DNA from: Epiperipatus broadwayi
Lineage: Eukaryota; Onychophora; Udeonychophora; Euonychophora; Peripatidae
DNA: 64,000 bases
Direction of reading: 5' to 3'
NCBI GenBank assembly: GCA_028023455.1
Contig: JAQFVV010012423.1
Coordinates: forward strand, 3,829,753-3,893,752
In this document: positions 23,985 through 36,057 of the stretch, in pieces
How positions within the stretch are numbered: the stretch's first letter is position 1
Layout of the letters: each line of letters begins with the position of its first letter
Notes under the pieces: model-generated
Database searches by the model: none
The model's input: only the letters and a program-made list of their open reading frames with translations
Told to the model about the DNA's origin: nothing
Position numbers and translations under genes: made by a program

Positions 23985-25074
23985 CACCTGGGTCTCATTT
24001 TATGCAATAGATAGGTTCCTCAGAAAGCACGTGCAAATGAAATCGTTCAAAAAGGGGGAATGCGGTCTGTGATTTTTTAAAATTCACATAAAAGCAAAAC
24101 ACCAACGTAAAATTACTTTAAAATTTGCGCAAAAAGAAATAAAATATGACTAATAAAAAATTTCAAATTTGAAAAAAATTGATACAAGACAAACTTTTTT
24201 AACTATAATATTTTTTTTTTCAAAATAATATATTTGTATGCATAATTTACAGTACAGTAATTTCCATTTTTTTATACATGTTTTAATTATTATCGCTATT
24301 TGTGAAAAACACATTCGTTTGCATGTGATGTGATGTACTGTAGCTATTCCTTAAATGAAGTCAAGAATCTCTCATCAATTATACCAAGAAATACAACTCA
24401 TGTCAATGGTTTTCTGGTGACAACGTAATTAGTAATTAATCTTTGAGATGATGATTTTATTAATTGTTTATAAAACTAATAACTAAAAATTAAATTCTTA
24501 TTTTTGTCTTTAATTTTTTAATTTTCAATTCTGTTTAAAAATCAAATTTCACATCACATTAATTTCAAGTCACCAAGTAATTTTTAAATTGTTAATTGCA
24601 ATTAAAAATCAGATTTTAATTTTTAATTGTCAAATTTAATTGTGACCACTGCTATTACTCGCCTTTTAAAAATAAACTTGTGGACACTAAATGATTAATA
24701 CTGTAATTGATTATGTTCTTTTTTAAACAGCAATAACGGAATGTGATTTAAAATGCAAAATTAACACGCACATTGTTTGAACAAATTTACATTATAATCT
24801 TGTAAAATTTAATGTGTATACATGAAATGTGGAAATCGTGATTTTAATTTCATTATTGCATAAAATCTTACTATTATAATGCACTGAAAATATTGAAATT
24901 ACTAAGATGAAAGTCAAATTCCAATAATGTGCTATTACTTTAAATATGACATAAGTGCACAAAATTTATTATTTAAAGTAATAGCACATTATTTTAGTTA
25001 AACTCCTGGTGAAACATGAATCACATAACTTCAAAATCGTCTTAAATAAGTCAGCGTAAAAAGAGACCCAAGTG
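23985..25074. mobile_element. Non-autonomous pogo/Tigger-like DNA transposon
   Basis: Terminal inverted repeats: the left end is CACCTGGGTCTCATTTTATG, and the right end read on the minus strand is CACTTGGGTCTCTTTTTACG. They are flanked by TA on both sides (23983-23984 and 25075-25076), the TSD of the Tc1/mariner superfamily. The left end continues with 'ataggttcct' and 'gaaatcgttc' words, reminiscent of pogo/Tigger termini. The 1.09-kb interior has no transposase frame, so it would have to be moved in trans. It contains a perfect 23-bp hairpin at 24923-24993. Confidence 0.65.
24923..24993. repeat. Perfect 23-bp inverted repeat
   Basis: Positions 24923-24945 are exactly complementary to 24971-24993, with a 25-nt loop. 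It lies within the pogo-like element, and may be a nested foldback or part of that element. Confidence 0.8.
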
Positions 25075-25076
25075 TA

Positions 25077-26657
25077 CTTACAGTAGACATATTTTCTAAC
25101 TTATAGCACTACATGATTTTATAACATATATAAACTATAATTTTCCAAATATTAAGACTTCTACATTAACACTATTATATATAAATTACATTATACAAAT
25201 AATAATCCAATTATTTATATATAATGTTTTCATTCGTTAAAATGATTGTACGTAATTTATGTTTAATAATATAAAAAATATATATTTCATATCAATGTTA
25301 GTCATTTATCCACTTAGCAAACATTTTAGTTATTAGACTATTTGATTAGTATAAACAAAGTAGTGTCATGTCATAAAAATGATAGTATGTGAATTTAAAA
25401 TTAATTTAATCTCTAACCTCAAGGTTCACTTTATTCCTTTATATTTTTACATGCATTTCCCATATTAATATTTCTTAACCCATATCTAAATCTTTATTAA
25501 TCATAAATAGAAAAAAAATTAAATTATTAATTCTCTCTTATTAATCATTTTTTAATGAAATGAATATCATAATAAAGGAAATGAAATTAATCTTTCCCAA
25601 TTATAATAAAAGCTAATACAATAGTCTCAGACATTCCTGGAATTCATGACTGAAAATCCTTTGAAGATGTAATTTTTGATTCCTTCACTGTTATACATTG
25701 AAGAAAATAATAGGATATCCCAAGTTGATGTTTAGTTTCTTTTTTGTATGTAGATTTCAACTTCCTAATACACAGTTCCTTTATTAACAATTATAATTCC
25801 ATTTTGTAGATCTAACATTTTTTATAATTTTATAGGCATTCAGCAAAAGATGTTATTCACACATATATATTTGATGAAGCAAGTGCATAATATAAATCCC
25901 ACAATAAATTGGTGTTCTACCCACTTTGCATTTTCCTTATTCCCTCTTTTCTTTCAAAGAGTAAGCTTGTGGTTTAAGACCTGTACAGGTCCCTACTATC
26001 GCATTTTTATATGCATGTTCTTGAGGCTACAGCCTTAATGAATATTACTTATAATGTAAAGTACATTAAATTTAGTTGAAGTTTTATAAACATATTCTTT
26101 TTAAAACAAGGTTTACAATTAGAACTCTGAATAGAACAATTTTTTTTATTGAACATGAAAATATATTCTAACCAAGTAATTTAGAAATTACTTGCTTTAT
26201 AAAAAATATTAGAAATTTCTTCTAATAAGTATTAAGTCATTCAAAATATCGATTTTATACTATACCCTGTTTTTTTTTTTAAATCGAACATAGTATAAGT
26301 TTTTATGAGGATATAGATGCAAGAATAGAATCCTTAATTTTCTAATAAAAAAATAGAATTATTTTTTATCTCACTCCATGAGCTTGCTGATGCATATCAC
26401 ATTCTACATTGTTACAATATAATTTGATATTAAAATACTAAGTTAACTTCATTTTTTTTAATTTGATAAACTGTATGTGAACCCAGAGGTCATTTATTAC
26501 CTTGCCAACCATCTTTTCTCAACAACATTTTTTTCATTTTAAAGAATGAAAAATACAAACTTACTAAATTATATATTTATTTTCATAAATATAATAAGAA
26601 TACAAATATAATGTATACATATTAATTACATGTTTGTATGAGTATATATATACTCTT
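25077..26657. other. AT-rich non-coding stretch
   Basis: No gene or repeat is recognised. The 62-codon frame at 25850 has no supporting feature. Confidence 0.55.

Positions 26658-26659
<2 letters not shown>

Positions 26660-26729
<70 letters not shown>
26660..26729. repeat. (TA)35 microsatellite, left edge of family H
   Basis: A TA run directly joined to the inverted tandem repeat that follows. Confidence 0.9.
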
Positions 26730-26733
<4 letters not shown>

Positions 26734-27185
26734 AACTTAAAAAAAAACTTTTATCCAGTTAGGAGAGCTTTTAAGGATCTTCATAGTCTTTGTCTACTAA
26801 TACATTCAAAGGCTAACCTTCCTACAATTCCATAATTTTACCTTTCCTGCCTATTTGTTTATTATATTTTTTTTATATTTATATATTAACATGGAGAATA
26901 TTAATATACAAATATATACAAGACTTAATAAACAGACAGGCATCAGCATAAAAATCATAGAATTGTCAAAAGGTTAATCTTTGAAAGTGTTAGTTGACAA
27001 AGACTATGAAGATGTTAATATATAAGTATAAGCAAGACTTAATAAGAAGACATGCAGAAAATGTAAAAGTCATGGAATTGTGGGAAGGTTAACATTTGAA
27101 ATCATTAATTGACAATGACTATGAAGATAATTGAAATCACTCCTAAGTGGATAAAAATTTTCTAAAGTAGTACATTATATATATT
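26730..27185. repeat. Inverted 114-bp tandem repeat (family H) between TA tracts
   Basis: One minus-strand unit on the left (about 26730-26885) faces two tandem plus-strand units on the right. AGACTTAATA starts at 26921 and again at 27035, a 114-bp period. The outer ends mirror each other: a GTAC...ACTTTTATCC-AGTTAGGAG type end on the left, and its complement CTCCTAAGTGGATAAAA...GTAC on the right. Both abut long TA tracts. I find no hammerhead core. The architecture copies that of the ribozyme arrays. Confidence 0.6.
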
Positions 27186-27219
27186 TAGGACAATGTATTT
27201 ATTAATTTTCAATTACAAG

Positions 27220-27223
<4 letters not shown>

Positions 27224-27298
<75 letters not shown>
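27224..27298. repeat. (TA)37 microsatellite, right edge of family H
   Basis: A TA run bounding the family H repeat on its right. Confidence 0.9.
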
Positions 27299-27300
<2 letters not shown>

Positions 27301-27799
27301 TACTTAATCTTCTCATGGACAATTGATAAATTCATAGTATTATTTCTAGGAGTATCTGGGTAATAAATATAAAATAGCTAAATAGCTGACATTTGAAAAC
27401 ATTAGCAAGTATATTCCTCAGAGCTTCTGCTTCCTCAAGTTGTAAAAATCTGTTTTATATATATATACAAACAGATATATGTAGATTATGTATATTGATT
27501 TGAAGAAATGCAGACATCTAATTATAATTATAATATATATATATTATACCGAGACAAAGTCGGTATATGTAAACACACACACACTCAAGCAATGTAAAAT
27601 ACTCTATTTTATTTTCTTACAACTTATGATAAAAAAAATAGATATAGTTTTCTTTCCATACTTTCTAAAATACACTTGTAAAATAAAATATTAATATGTC
27701 TAATTAAATAGTTTAAGGCTTTAACATAATTTACTAAAATAATATTCTCTAAAAATGAAAAATAATATGCCATTATAAATATCAATAAATAATTTATAC
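27299..27799. other. AT-rich non-coding stretch
   Basis: Nothing recognisable beyond short TA and CA runs. Confidence 0.55.
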
Positions 27800-29139
27800 T
27801 TGTATATGCCGCGGGGGTAATTAAAAAGAGATATTTTAAATTATAATTGTAGTAAAAGTAAAAGCTTATAGAAATGATTTTGAGAAAGATTAAATGCTCG
27901 ACTTTTAGCTAATGTAAATTGCATTGTTCTCGTAAGACATGCACACACGTATGCATCCAAGGTGTGAATGAATATAAGTTTGTTAACTGAGATTGCAATA
28001 TGAGATTGCCTAAACGTAAGATTGCCTTAAGCACATGGATTGAGTAGGACACGGACCCCAACGACAACTCTAAGAACATGGAACTCTGGGGGGAGATTCG
28101 ATCCTCAGATAAGATCCAACCCATATAAATATCAAGCAAAATCTAGAGAAAAAAAAATGTTAAGTGAAGCTAAATCAAATCGTCAACTTTTTGTTCAATT
28201 TTCTCAAAATTCAATTTAATTCAAAATACTTCGTTTGTGCTATCCGTTTTTCAAGATGATCGCTGTGAAATTAATATTTAGAGCGTCGATTGTCATGAGG
28301 GGCTAGGAAACCCTTCAGTGATTGATCGACGCTCCGCCACCAGAACATCTCCGTCGCTATGAATACTTAATAATATTACCATCTAAAATTAGTGCTCCAA
28401 CCAGTTCAATAATGTTCCGTGAAATACATGAATCATCCTGATTTATTACGCTCAACTTTAAAAGAAATGAACAACCACCTTATGGAAAACATCATCTCCC
28501 ATGTTCAAACCTCCACTTAATTAGAAGCAGCGGAAGAATAAACCAAAATCCTAGGTAAACACTTTATTTTTTTTATGCTTTCATTCATTCCATACGTAAA
28601 CTTTTAAAAGAGGCAATCTCATAATTAACTAACTTTGATTTCGTGAATTAAACTATAAAATATTCCGTAATTCATTATATTTAAAAACTTATTATTGTAA
28701 CTTACTATTGTAATATCAACCTTCGTAAAATCAAACACTATGCAATTCCTCAAATTTAAATCTCAGGACTTTTCAAATATGAACTTTGACCCTAATTATT
28801 ATCTTATAATTTATAACACTTACCTTCAAAAATGTAAAAAAAAAAAAAAGAAATTTATATTCTATCATCCATATTTTATGATATATAATATGTTCTTTTC
28901 TGTGCGAGTGCGTAAATGCGTGTGTGTGCGTGTAAATAAAACTTTTAACCAATGTGCTTTTTTTATATTCAATAAATTTGTTCAGTATTTAAACAAGTCG
29001 AGCATTTCTCAAGTCATTTCCTATAATTAAATCTTTATTTTATTTTTCGTTTTGATTATTAATAAAGTTAGCATTTATTCATGTAATTAATTATATTACT
29101 TTAGATTTATCTTTCTTAAACTTTGTTGCTTTTTAAAAT
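27800..29139. other. Less AT-rich island, unassigned
   Basis: CpG dinucleotides and C/G-rich words (CCGCGGGGG, GAGCGTCGAT) appear here, unlike most of the window. The minus strand at about 28085-28110 reads GGATCGAATCTCC, similar to a pol III B box. The 76-codon minus-strand frame at 28139-27909 spans it and is probably not a gene. 28400-28560 has codon-like texture ('ERK'-rich frames) broken by stops. I cannot assign the region. It may be the body of a decayed LTR element ending at 29.75 kb. Confidence 0.35.
28281..28334. ncRNA. Compact hairpin with 10-bp perfect base
   Basis: GAGCGTCGAT (28281-28290) pairs perfectly with ATCGACGCTC (28325-28334). The inner arms GTCATGAGGGG and CCCTTCAGTGAT pair further with one bulge, leaving a loop of about 8 nt. 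The high GC of this stem in AT-rich DNA makes it stand out. It might be a structured element of a transposon or an RNA hairpin. No function is known. Confidence 0.4.
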
Positions 29140-29749
29140 GTCACTTACAAACATCGTGCCGTAAGTCACGATGTTTATTTATTTATTTATTCCGTAGTTA
29201 AGATAGATTTAAGAGTTGGGAGGGCCTATTATAAAATATAAACAAATGTCAATAAGTTGTAAAGATAGCTGGAGTAAATAATTCTACCGGACGGTATGAT
29301 ATAGGGGGGATGATCTTATAAGCTTCTAATTGTTTAGAGATATAAACGAATAATCGTATTGGTCCCAAATAACCAATGACCCGGTCCAATGCTTGGATCG
29401 ATCAGTTAGTTAATCAAGCATCTTCTCCATTGGTTATCATAGCGTCTTTTACCAGAATCTAATTTTGAAAACAATTACATCATGACCCTGAGTGACCCTA
29501 TTGGTCCATGCTGGGAGTATGAGCTTGTGGGCGGGATTAGACTTCAAAATCGTTTTGATATGACGTAAGGTGATGCGAGAAGTTAAATTGTAATTAAATC
29601 ATCATATCTGGCGCCCCCTTGTACTGATAGTGAACAGTTATCGATATAAGAAAATAAATAAAGCTTTACGCTATGTCATGTTTGTTTCGGAGCCCTCGAT
29701 CTCTTTTAGGAACGTACGGATAAAGATAAATAGGGCGTACGGTAACAAT
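29140..29749 (+). repeat. LTR-like segment
   Basis: It begins TGTCACTTAC and ends CGTACGGTAACA, giving TG...CA termini. It contains a 10-bp perfect hairpin near its start (29149-29158 with 29167-29176), TGGCGCCCCC at about 29611, an AATAAATAAAG polyadenylation-like signal at about 29653, and a GT-rich stretch after it. These suit a solo LTR or LTR end. I find no second copy and no clear TSD, so the call is tentative. Confidence 0.35.
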
Positions 29750-30025
29750 ATATATATATATATAACATAATTTAATTTTTAAAATGTCTATGTTAAGGCA
29801 TCAACAAATATTACTCAAAAAATAGAATAATAAATACAGTTATAAAAAGACTATAGTAATATATCAAAAATGAAAAAAAAAAAATCACAGAAAATAAAAA
29901 AGTATCTGTCAGAGATATATTAGTATAGCACTTATGCAAACAAGTATAAATTCGAATTTATGAATTTCTGCATTTTTTAAAAATATTTTTTACATCATGG
30001 TTTAATTTAATCATAGGTAGACTAA

Positions 30026-30110
<85 letters not shown>

Positions 30111-31187
30111 TGTGTAGATGTGTATATATGTCTTTTTATAAATTATCACTATACTGACTATTTTCAAATATCTTTGAGAACTGCTGCTGTTATTTTCCAT
30201 CAAAATTATTAGAAGACTGATAGAAATTCTTGAAAAAAATTAAAGCAGTTGTAAAAAATGTCATTCCAGATAGTGATTTTTATAGTTGTTTTTATTATTG
30301 CTTAAAAAATATCTTTTTCTTTTTTTTTTTAGATATTTAGTTCAGAAATTTTGTATAATTTTTCAAAATATACATCAGATGAATATATCTGAATTACTAG
30401 TATCTAAATATATTTATTTCTAAAGAGCTGACTCAAAAGAATAAAACTTATTCTATGACAGATATATTCTCCTTATCAATTATTCAATTGTTAGCAAATT
30501 ATGCAGATTATGTTATTTTCTCATTAGAAGTTATTGTGAACAATACTACATCAGTATTTTTGAATAATTTAGTTATGATGTGTTGCAGACACTAAGCTAC
30601 TATGTTTTTTTCCTTTATTCAACAAGTAATTCAAACAACAGAAGATTATTCATTTATTATTTCCATCTAAATTTTAAAAATACATTTTGAATAAAAAGAA
30701 AAGAACAATAAAATAAATATTTATCAAGAGTAAAAGTGCAATTTATTATACTATAACCAAAAATTACATTGAAAAAAAAAGTTTTATAAGCACTATGGGG
30801 CATATAATAATAAAAAGATATAACAATATGAAGAAAAATAATAAATTTTTACTTGTGATATAAAGCTTTGAAAAAATTTCCTTAATCAACTATTATTTCA
30901 AATAAAATGAAATTACTGAAGCATAAAATAATGTGGCATCTATAATGGAAGAAAATATAATCCATACAATGACTTGGAAATCCTAAAATAGTGCATAGAT
31001 AAAATTGTAGCTTATGGAGATTCACATAATATGAAGTAACTTTTTCCTTTTATTTAATAGAAATATACCATTAATTAGTTATCATTGTCACTGAACCTTC
31101 AAAAACTTTATCAAAATGAAGCTACTTATTTTACTATTATCATACATTAACACAATCATATAATTTACACAAAACAAGATATAGTCA
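29750..31187. other. AT-rich stretch with TA tracts
   Basis: TA runs at about 29749-29763, 30029-30065 and 30073-30106. The frame at 29958-30203 is repeat translation. No gene is seen. Confidence 0.6.
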
Positions 31188-31643
31188 TTGTATTTTTATA
31201 TTGGACTATTTCTATCATCAAATACAAGTATTGAATGTCTTTAGAAAAATTTAACTTTATTTAAATATACCAAATACATTCAACTGCTAGTAATAGCACA
31301 TCAAACATGTTACTATATGCACAAAATTTTGAGAGGTATTATTCCCTTCTCTTCTTCGGGTGTTGCTGGCCTGACCAGTGACACTACTAGCATGGTATTT
31401 GAACCTGGACCCTTAGTTTCTTGAGTATTGAATTTTAAGATAATGCTCTAACCTTAAAATTTAATACTCAAGGATCTAGATACTGTCACTGGTCAGGCCA
31501 CCAACACCTGAAAAAGAAAGAAGAATACCTCTTGAAACATTGTGCATATACTAACCGGTTTGATGTGCTATTACTAATAGTTGAATGTATAGACATTCAA
31601 TATGTATATTAGATGATGGAAATAGTCCAGTATAAAAATACAA
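31188..31643. mobile_element. Foldback element with tRNA-like promoter boxes
   Basis: The left arm (31188-31439) is complementary to the right arm (31453-31643), with a loop of about 13 nt. The right arm lacks about 22 bp that the left arm keeps. In the left arm the minus strand carries AGGTTCAAATACC (a good B box) preceded by TTAGAGCATT (A-box-like). A tRNA-derived SINE that inserted twice in opposite directions, or a foldback element, would both fit. Confidence 0.6.
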
Positions 31644-31925
31644 CTAAAACATCATCATCACAAACCTTCAGGAAGACACCAAGATTTATTCATGTTTAAC
31701 TACATTTTTTTTTTAAATTATGAGAATTAAAAACTTTAAGTACTTTTATAAAAATAATAACTTGGATCCTCATCTCAAAATAATTTTAAAGTAAATAGAA
31801 TTTATTAAGTATAAATTTATTTGAATTACATGAAACATATTATATAGGGATCTAACATTATTTAAGTGACCAAGTGAATGCATAGCATAGATTGGTCTGC
31901 TTTTATGAAAGTAAAACATAAGATT

Positions 31926-31999
<74 letters not shown>

Positions 32000-32990
32000 A
32001 AGTTTGATATCTGTATTCGTTTCACAATATATGTAATATACAAATCAATATATATATATAGCCACAAAATAAAATATAAACTTATAATAATTTAATGTGA
32101 ATACATTGTATATTCATTCACCAAATTCCCTGAAACAAATATATTATTTTTTCATAGTTTGCACAGAACATGGTAAAAGTAAAAGCAATTATCCAGATGT
32201 CATCTATAGGAAACTTGACACCTCAGAGACTATCCATAGGTAGCTCATTTGAATTCCAGTATGCAGTTTTGCTTTTATCAATGAGGCTTAAAATTTAAAG
32301 CTGCAAGTAATATAATTACAGATCTCTATTTTACTATTAAAGCAAAAACTTGAAATTTAAAATATCTTAATATTATGCTACCTTGCTACTAAAAGTTATT
32401 TCCTAAATTTTACTGCATTACTTTCAATTTCAAATAGCAAGTCTCATTGACAACAGCAGGAGTTTGAAATTAATCTAGTGGTGAGAGAGTCAATGATCTA
32501 TGATTTGTAAATCACTCATTGCTCAAGCTTACTATAGACTGCATAGAAGTAGAGAATATTTTTGTTCTATTATTTTAATTAAAGTCATTGATAATGATAA
32601 TAATACTCACATAGATGCTTCACACTGTTATTGTTTTTGCAATGCACTTAAAATTGTTGATGAGTCCTTAAGTATAGAACGTTTTACTATTTTATATTAA
32701 GTTAGTTATTTCAGGAAAAAGTTCTGGAAAATTAATTTATCACAAGAAAAAAAATTTCAAATTCGAACATGAAGCAAGAGTAATTTCACAATTATTTTAT
32801 ATAAATATTTATATAGCAATATCAAGACTCACCAAAGATTTATTTTCAAGACAAAAGTTTATCAATAAATTAAATGTGGCAGAGCTTAAAGTGAAGACTT
32901 GAAAATTAAAAATCCCTCATCAATACAACAGTTCTTAGGCTCAAATGTCAAATGATCTTCTAAACAACTAATCATTATAATATTATTAAA
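31644..32990. other. AT-rich stretch
   Basis: TA runs at 31929-31957 and 31967-31996. The 66-codon frame at 32500-32700 has no recognisable motif. Confidence 0.55.
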
Positions 32991-33197
<207 letters not shown>

Positions 33198-33721
33198 AAT
33201 ATGGTATAATACTCAAATACTTATAAGAGATTGACTCAAAAACCAAACAAACAGTAATTTCAGTTGAACATGTTTTTGATCTGGTAAAGATATTTGAAAC
33301 CAAAGCATTAATAAACTCTAAACCACTATATTATTGAAACATACAGTAGTGTCATGGACTTGGTCTTTAAAGAATAAAGTAACATCAAAAATTTAAAAAA
33401 ACAATTTAATAAAAGTGATGAAACTTATAATGGTATTTGATAAAACAAAATATTATGGCATCTCTAATTAACCATAACAGAGATTCTATAGAAGAATACT
33501 ATCAATTATTTGAAAATAAATTATCATTGTCAGTGTCATGTGTACAGCAATGGTTCAATACATCTTATAATTGAGAATCAATGTCAAATTTTAGACATAG
33601 TCTAAATTACATTACATGTTGGTACACAATTAATGAACATTTCTGGAAGATGATTTGAAACTAAAGAAGATAATGCTGAAATCAAGTATTAATTTATTAT
33701 TCATAAATAAGTGTTACTAAA
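33198..33721. other. AT-rich stretch
   Basis: No feature recognised. Confidence 0.55.
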
Positions 33722-33740
33722 TGTATCACTGATACCCTTG

Positions 33741-33819
<79 letters not shown>

Positions 33820-33828
33820 AAAAGATAA

Positions 33829-33887
33829 ATAATCACCAATATACATATTTCATGCTAAACCAGTGATTGTCAGTTGGTCCAGATTAT
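33829..33887 (-). ncRNA. Hammerhead ribozyme, family E, mutated
   Basis: The minus strand has stem I ACCAA/UUGGU with outer pairing AUAAUC/GAUUAU, core CUGACAA (G8 changed to A), a stem II closed by ACUGG..AGCAU-like pairing, GAAA and stem III AUAUGUAU. Loss of G8 makes cleavage unlikely. Confidence 0.55.
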
Positions 33888-34086
33888 CATCTCTACATAT
33901 ATATGCAATAAGTACTCAGATATATATATATATGAAAAATAAAAACAAGTTAGTCACGTAACCTGCTATCACTTGTTATTTATGATCAATAGATGGTGTC
34001 TTTACCAAAACCGCCAAAACAAGTGTAAAATATTTTTACATAAACGCAAAAGGAGTCAGAATTAACTACCTCTTTCATTTTGCTCA

Positions 34087-34133
34087 CCTCCAGATCAGCT
34101 GATTTCAAGCTGGTTTGCTTTCGTCAGTGGAAG
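34087..34133 (-). ncRNA. Hammerhead ribozyme B, minus copy 1
   Basis: Same sequence as the plus copy described at 34754. All core bases are intact. Confidence 0.85.
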
Positions 34134-34505
34134 GATAGAGCTGTAGAAACTAGGTCTAAAGACTGACTCTCAAGCATTTATGCAAAATGTTTATATCAGT
34201 TTGCAAGCGTGAATTTTTCAGACCGGTTAAGTCTTCAAACTCAGCCTAGCAAGCTAGATATCTATATGGGTCTGATCTCAGTTCAGTTTTACCACATAGT
34301 CAAAGTCTCTGCAATATATATCATTGCAAGAAAACTTTAAAGGTACATTTATGAAAAATAAAAACAAGTTAGTCACGTAACCTGCTATCACTTGTTATTT
34401 ATGATCAATAGATGGCATCTTTACCAAAACCGCCAAAACAAGTGTAAAATATTTTTACATAAATGCAAAAGGAGTCAGAATTAACTACCTCTTTCATTTT
34501 GCTCA

Positions 34506-34552
34506 CCTCCAGATCAGCTGATTTCAAGCTGGTTTGCTTTCGTCAGTGGAAG
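34506..34552 (-). ncRNA. Hammerhead ribozyme B, minus copy 2
   Basis: Intact core, 419 bp from minus copy 1. Confidence 0.85.
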
Positions 34553-34753
34553 GATAGAGCTATAGAAACTAGGTCTAAAGACTGACTCTCAAGCCTTTAT
34601 GCAAAACGTTTATATCAGTTTGCAAGCGTGAATTTTGCTAGGCTGAGTTTGAAGACTTAACCTGTCTGAAAAATTCACGCTTGCAAACTGATATAAACGT
34701 TTTGCATAAACACTTGAGAGTCAGTCTTTAGACCTAGTTTCTATAGCTCTATC

Positions 34754-34800
34754 CTTCCACTGACGAAAGCAAACCAGCTTGAAATCAGCTGATCTGGAGG
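34754..34800 (+). ncRNA. Hammerhead ribozyme B, plus copy 1
   Basis: Type-I hammerhead. Stem I CUUCCA/UGGAGG (6 bp with one G-U), core CUGACGA, stem II AAGC/GCUU with loop AAACCA, GAAA, then a palindromic stem III AUCAGCUGAU and cleavage base C after GAU, so cutting is expected 3' of position 34794. The tiny self-complementary stem III is what is seen in PLE and retrozyme hammerheads, which may act as dimers. Confidence 0.9.
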
Positions 34801-35019
34801 TGAGCAAAATGAAAGAGGTAGTTAATTCTGACTCCTTTTGCGTTTATGTAAAAATATTTTACACTTGTTTCGGCGGTTTTGGTAAAGACGCCATCTATTG
34901 ATCATAAATAACAAGTGATAGCAGGTTACGTGACTAACTTGTTTTTATTTTTCATAAATGTACCTTTAAAGTTTTCTTGCAATGATATATATTGCAGAGA
35001 CTTTGACTATGTGGTGAAA

Positions 35020-35053
35020 CTGAACTGAGATCAGACCCATATAGATATCTAGC
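35020..35053 (+). other. Shared hairpin motif, family B copy
   Basis: CTGAACTGAGATCAG followed by ACCCATATAG. CTGA pairs with TCAG. It repeats in every B monomer (for example near 35439 and 35858). Confidence 0.5.
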
Positions 35054-35172
35054 TTGCTAGGCTGAGTTTGAAGACTTTACTGGTCTGAAAAATTCACGCT
35101 TGCAAACTGATATAAACGTTTTGCATAAACGCTTGAGAGTCAGTCTTTAGACCTAGTTTCTATAGCTCTATC

Positions 35173-35219
35173 CTTCCACTGACGAAAGCAAACCAGCTTG
35201 AAATCAGCTGATCTGGAGG
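35173..35219 (+). ncRNA. Hammerhead ribozyme B, plus copy 2
   Basis: Intact core, 419 bp downstream of copy 1. Confidence 0.88.
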
Positions 35220-35591
35220 TGAGCAAAATGAAAGAGGTAGTTAATTCTGACTCCTTTTGCGTTTATGTAAAAATATTTTACACTTGTTTCGGCGGTTTTG
35301 GTAAAGACGCCATCTATTGATCATAAATAACAAGTGATAGCAGGTTACGTGACTAACTTGTTTTTATTTTTCATAAATGTACCTTTAAAGTTTTCTTGCA
35401 ATGATATATATTGCAGAGACTTTGACTATGTGGTGAAACTGAACTGAGATCAGACCCATATAGATATCTAGCTTGCTAGGCTGAGTTTGAAGACTTTACC
35501 GGTCTGAAAAATTCACGCTTGCAAACTGATATAAACATTTTGCATAAACGCTTGAGAGTCAGTCTTTAGACCTAGTTTCTATAGCTCTATC

Positions 35592-35638
35592 CTTCCACTG
35601 ACGAAAGCAAACCAGCTTGAAATCAGCTGATCTGGAGG
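35592..35638 (+). ncRNA. Hammerhead ribozyme B, plus copy 3
   Basis: Intact core, 419 bp downstream of copy 2. Confidence 0.88.
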
Positions 35639-36010
35639 TGAGCAAAATGAAAGAGGTAGTTAATTCTGACTCCTTTTGCGTTTATGTAAAAATATTTTAC
35701 ACTTGTTTTGGCGGTTTTGGTAAAGACACCATCTATTGATCATAAATAACAAGTGATAGCAGGTTACGTGACTAACTTGTTTTTATTTTTCATAAATGTA
35801 CCTTTAAAGTTTTCTTGCAATGATATATATTGCAGAGACTTTGACTATGTGGTGAAACTGAACTGAGATCAGACCCATATAGATATCTAGCTTGCTAGGC
35901 TGAGTTTGAAGACTTAACCGGTCTGAAAAATTCACACTTGCAAACTGATATAAACGTTTTGCATAAATGCTTGAGAGTCAGTCTTTAGACCTAGTTTCTA
36001 TAGCTCTATC

Positions 36011-36057
36011 CTTCCACTGACGAAAGCAAACCAGCTTGAAATCAGCTGATCTGGAGG
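36011..36057 (+). ncRNA. Hammerhead ribozyme B, plus copy 4
   Basis: Intact core, 419 bp downstream of copy 3. The array ends about 105 bp further on at a TA run. Confidence 0.88.

Noticed and set aside
28740-29030. A 96-codon plus-strand frame at 28.7 kb
   Set aside because: It is rich in Phe, Lys and Tyr from AT-rich sequence, passes through an A-rich run and has no recognisable domain.
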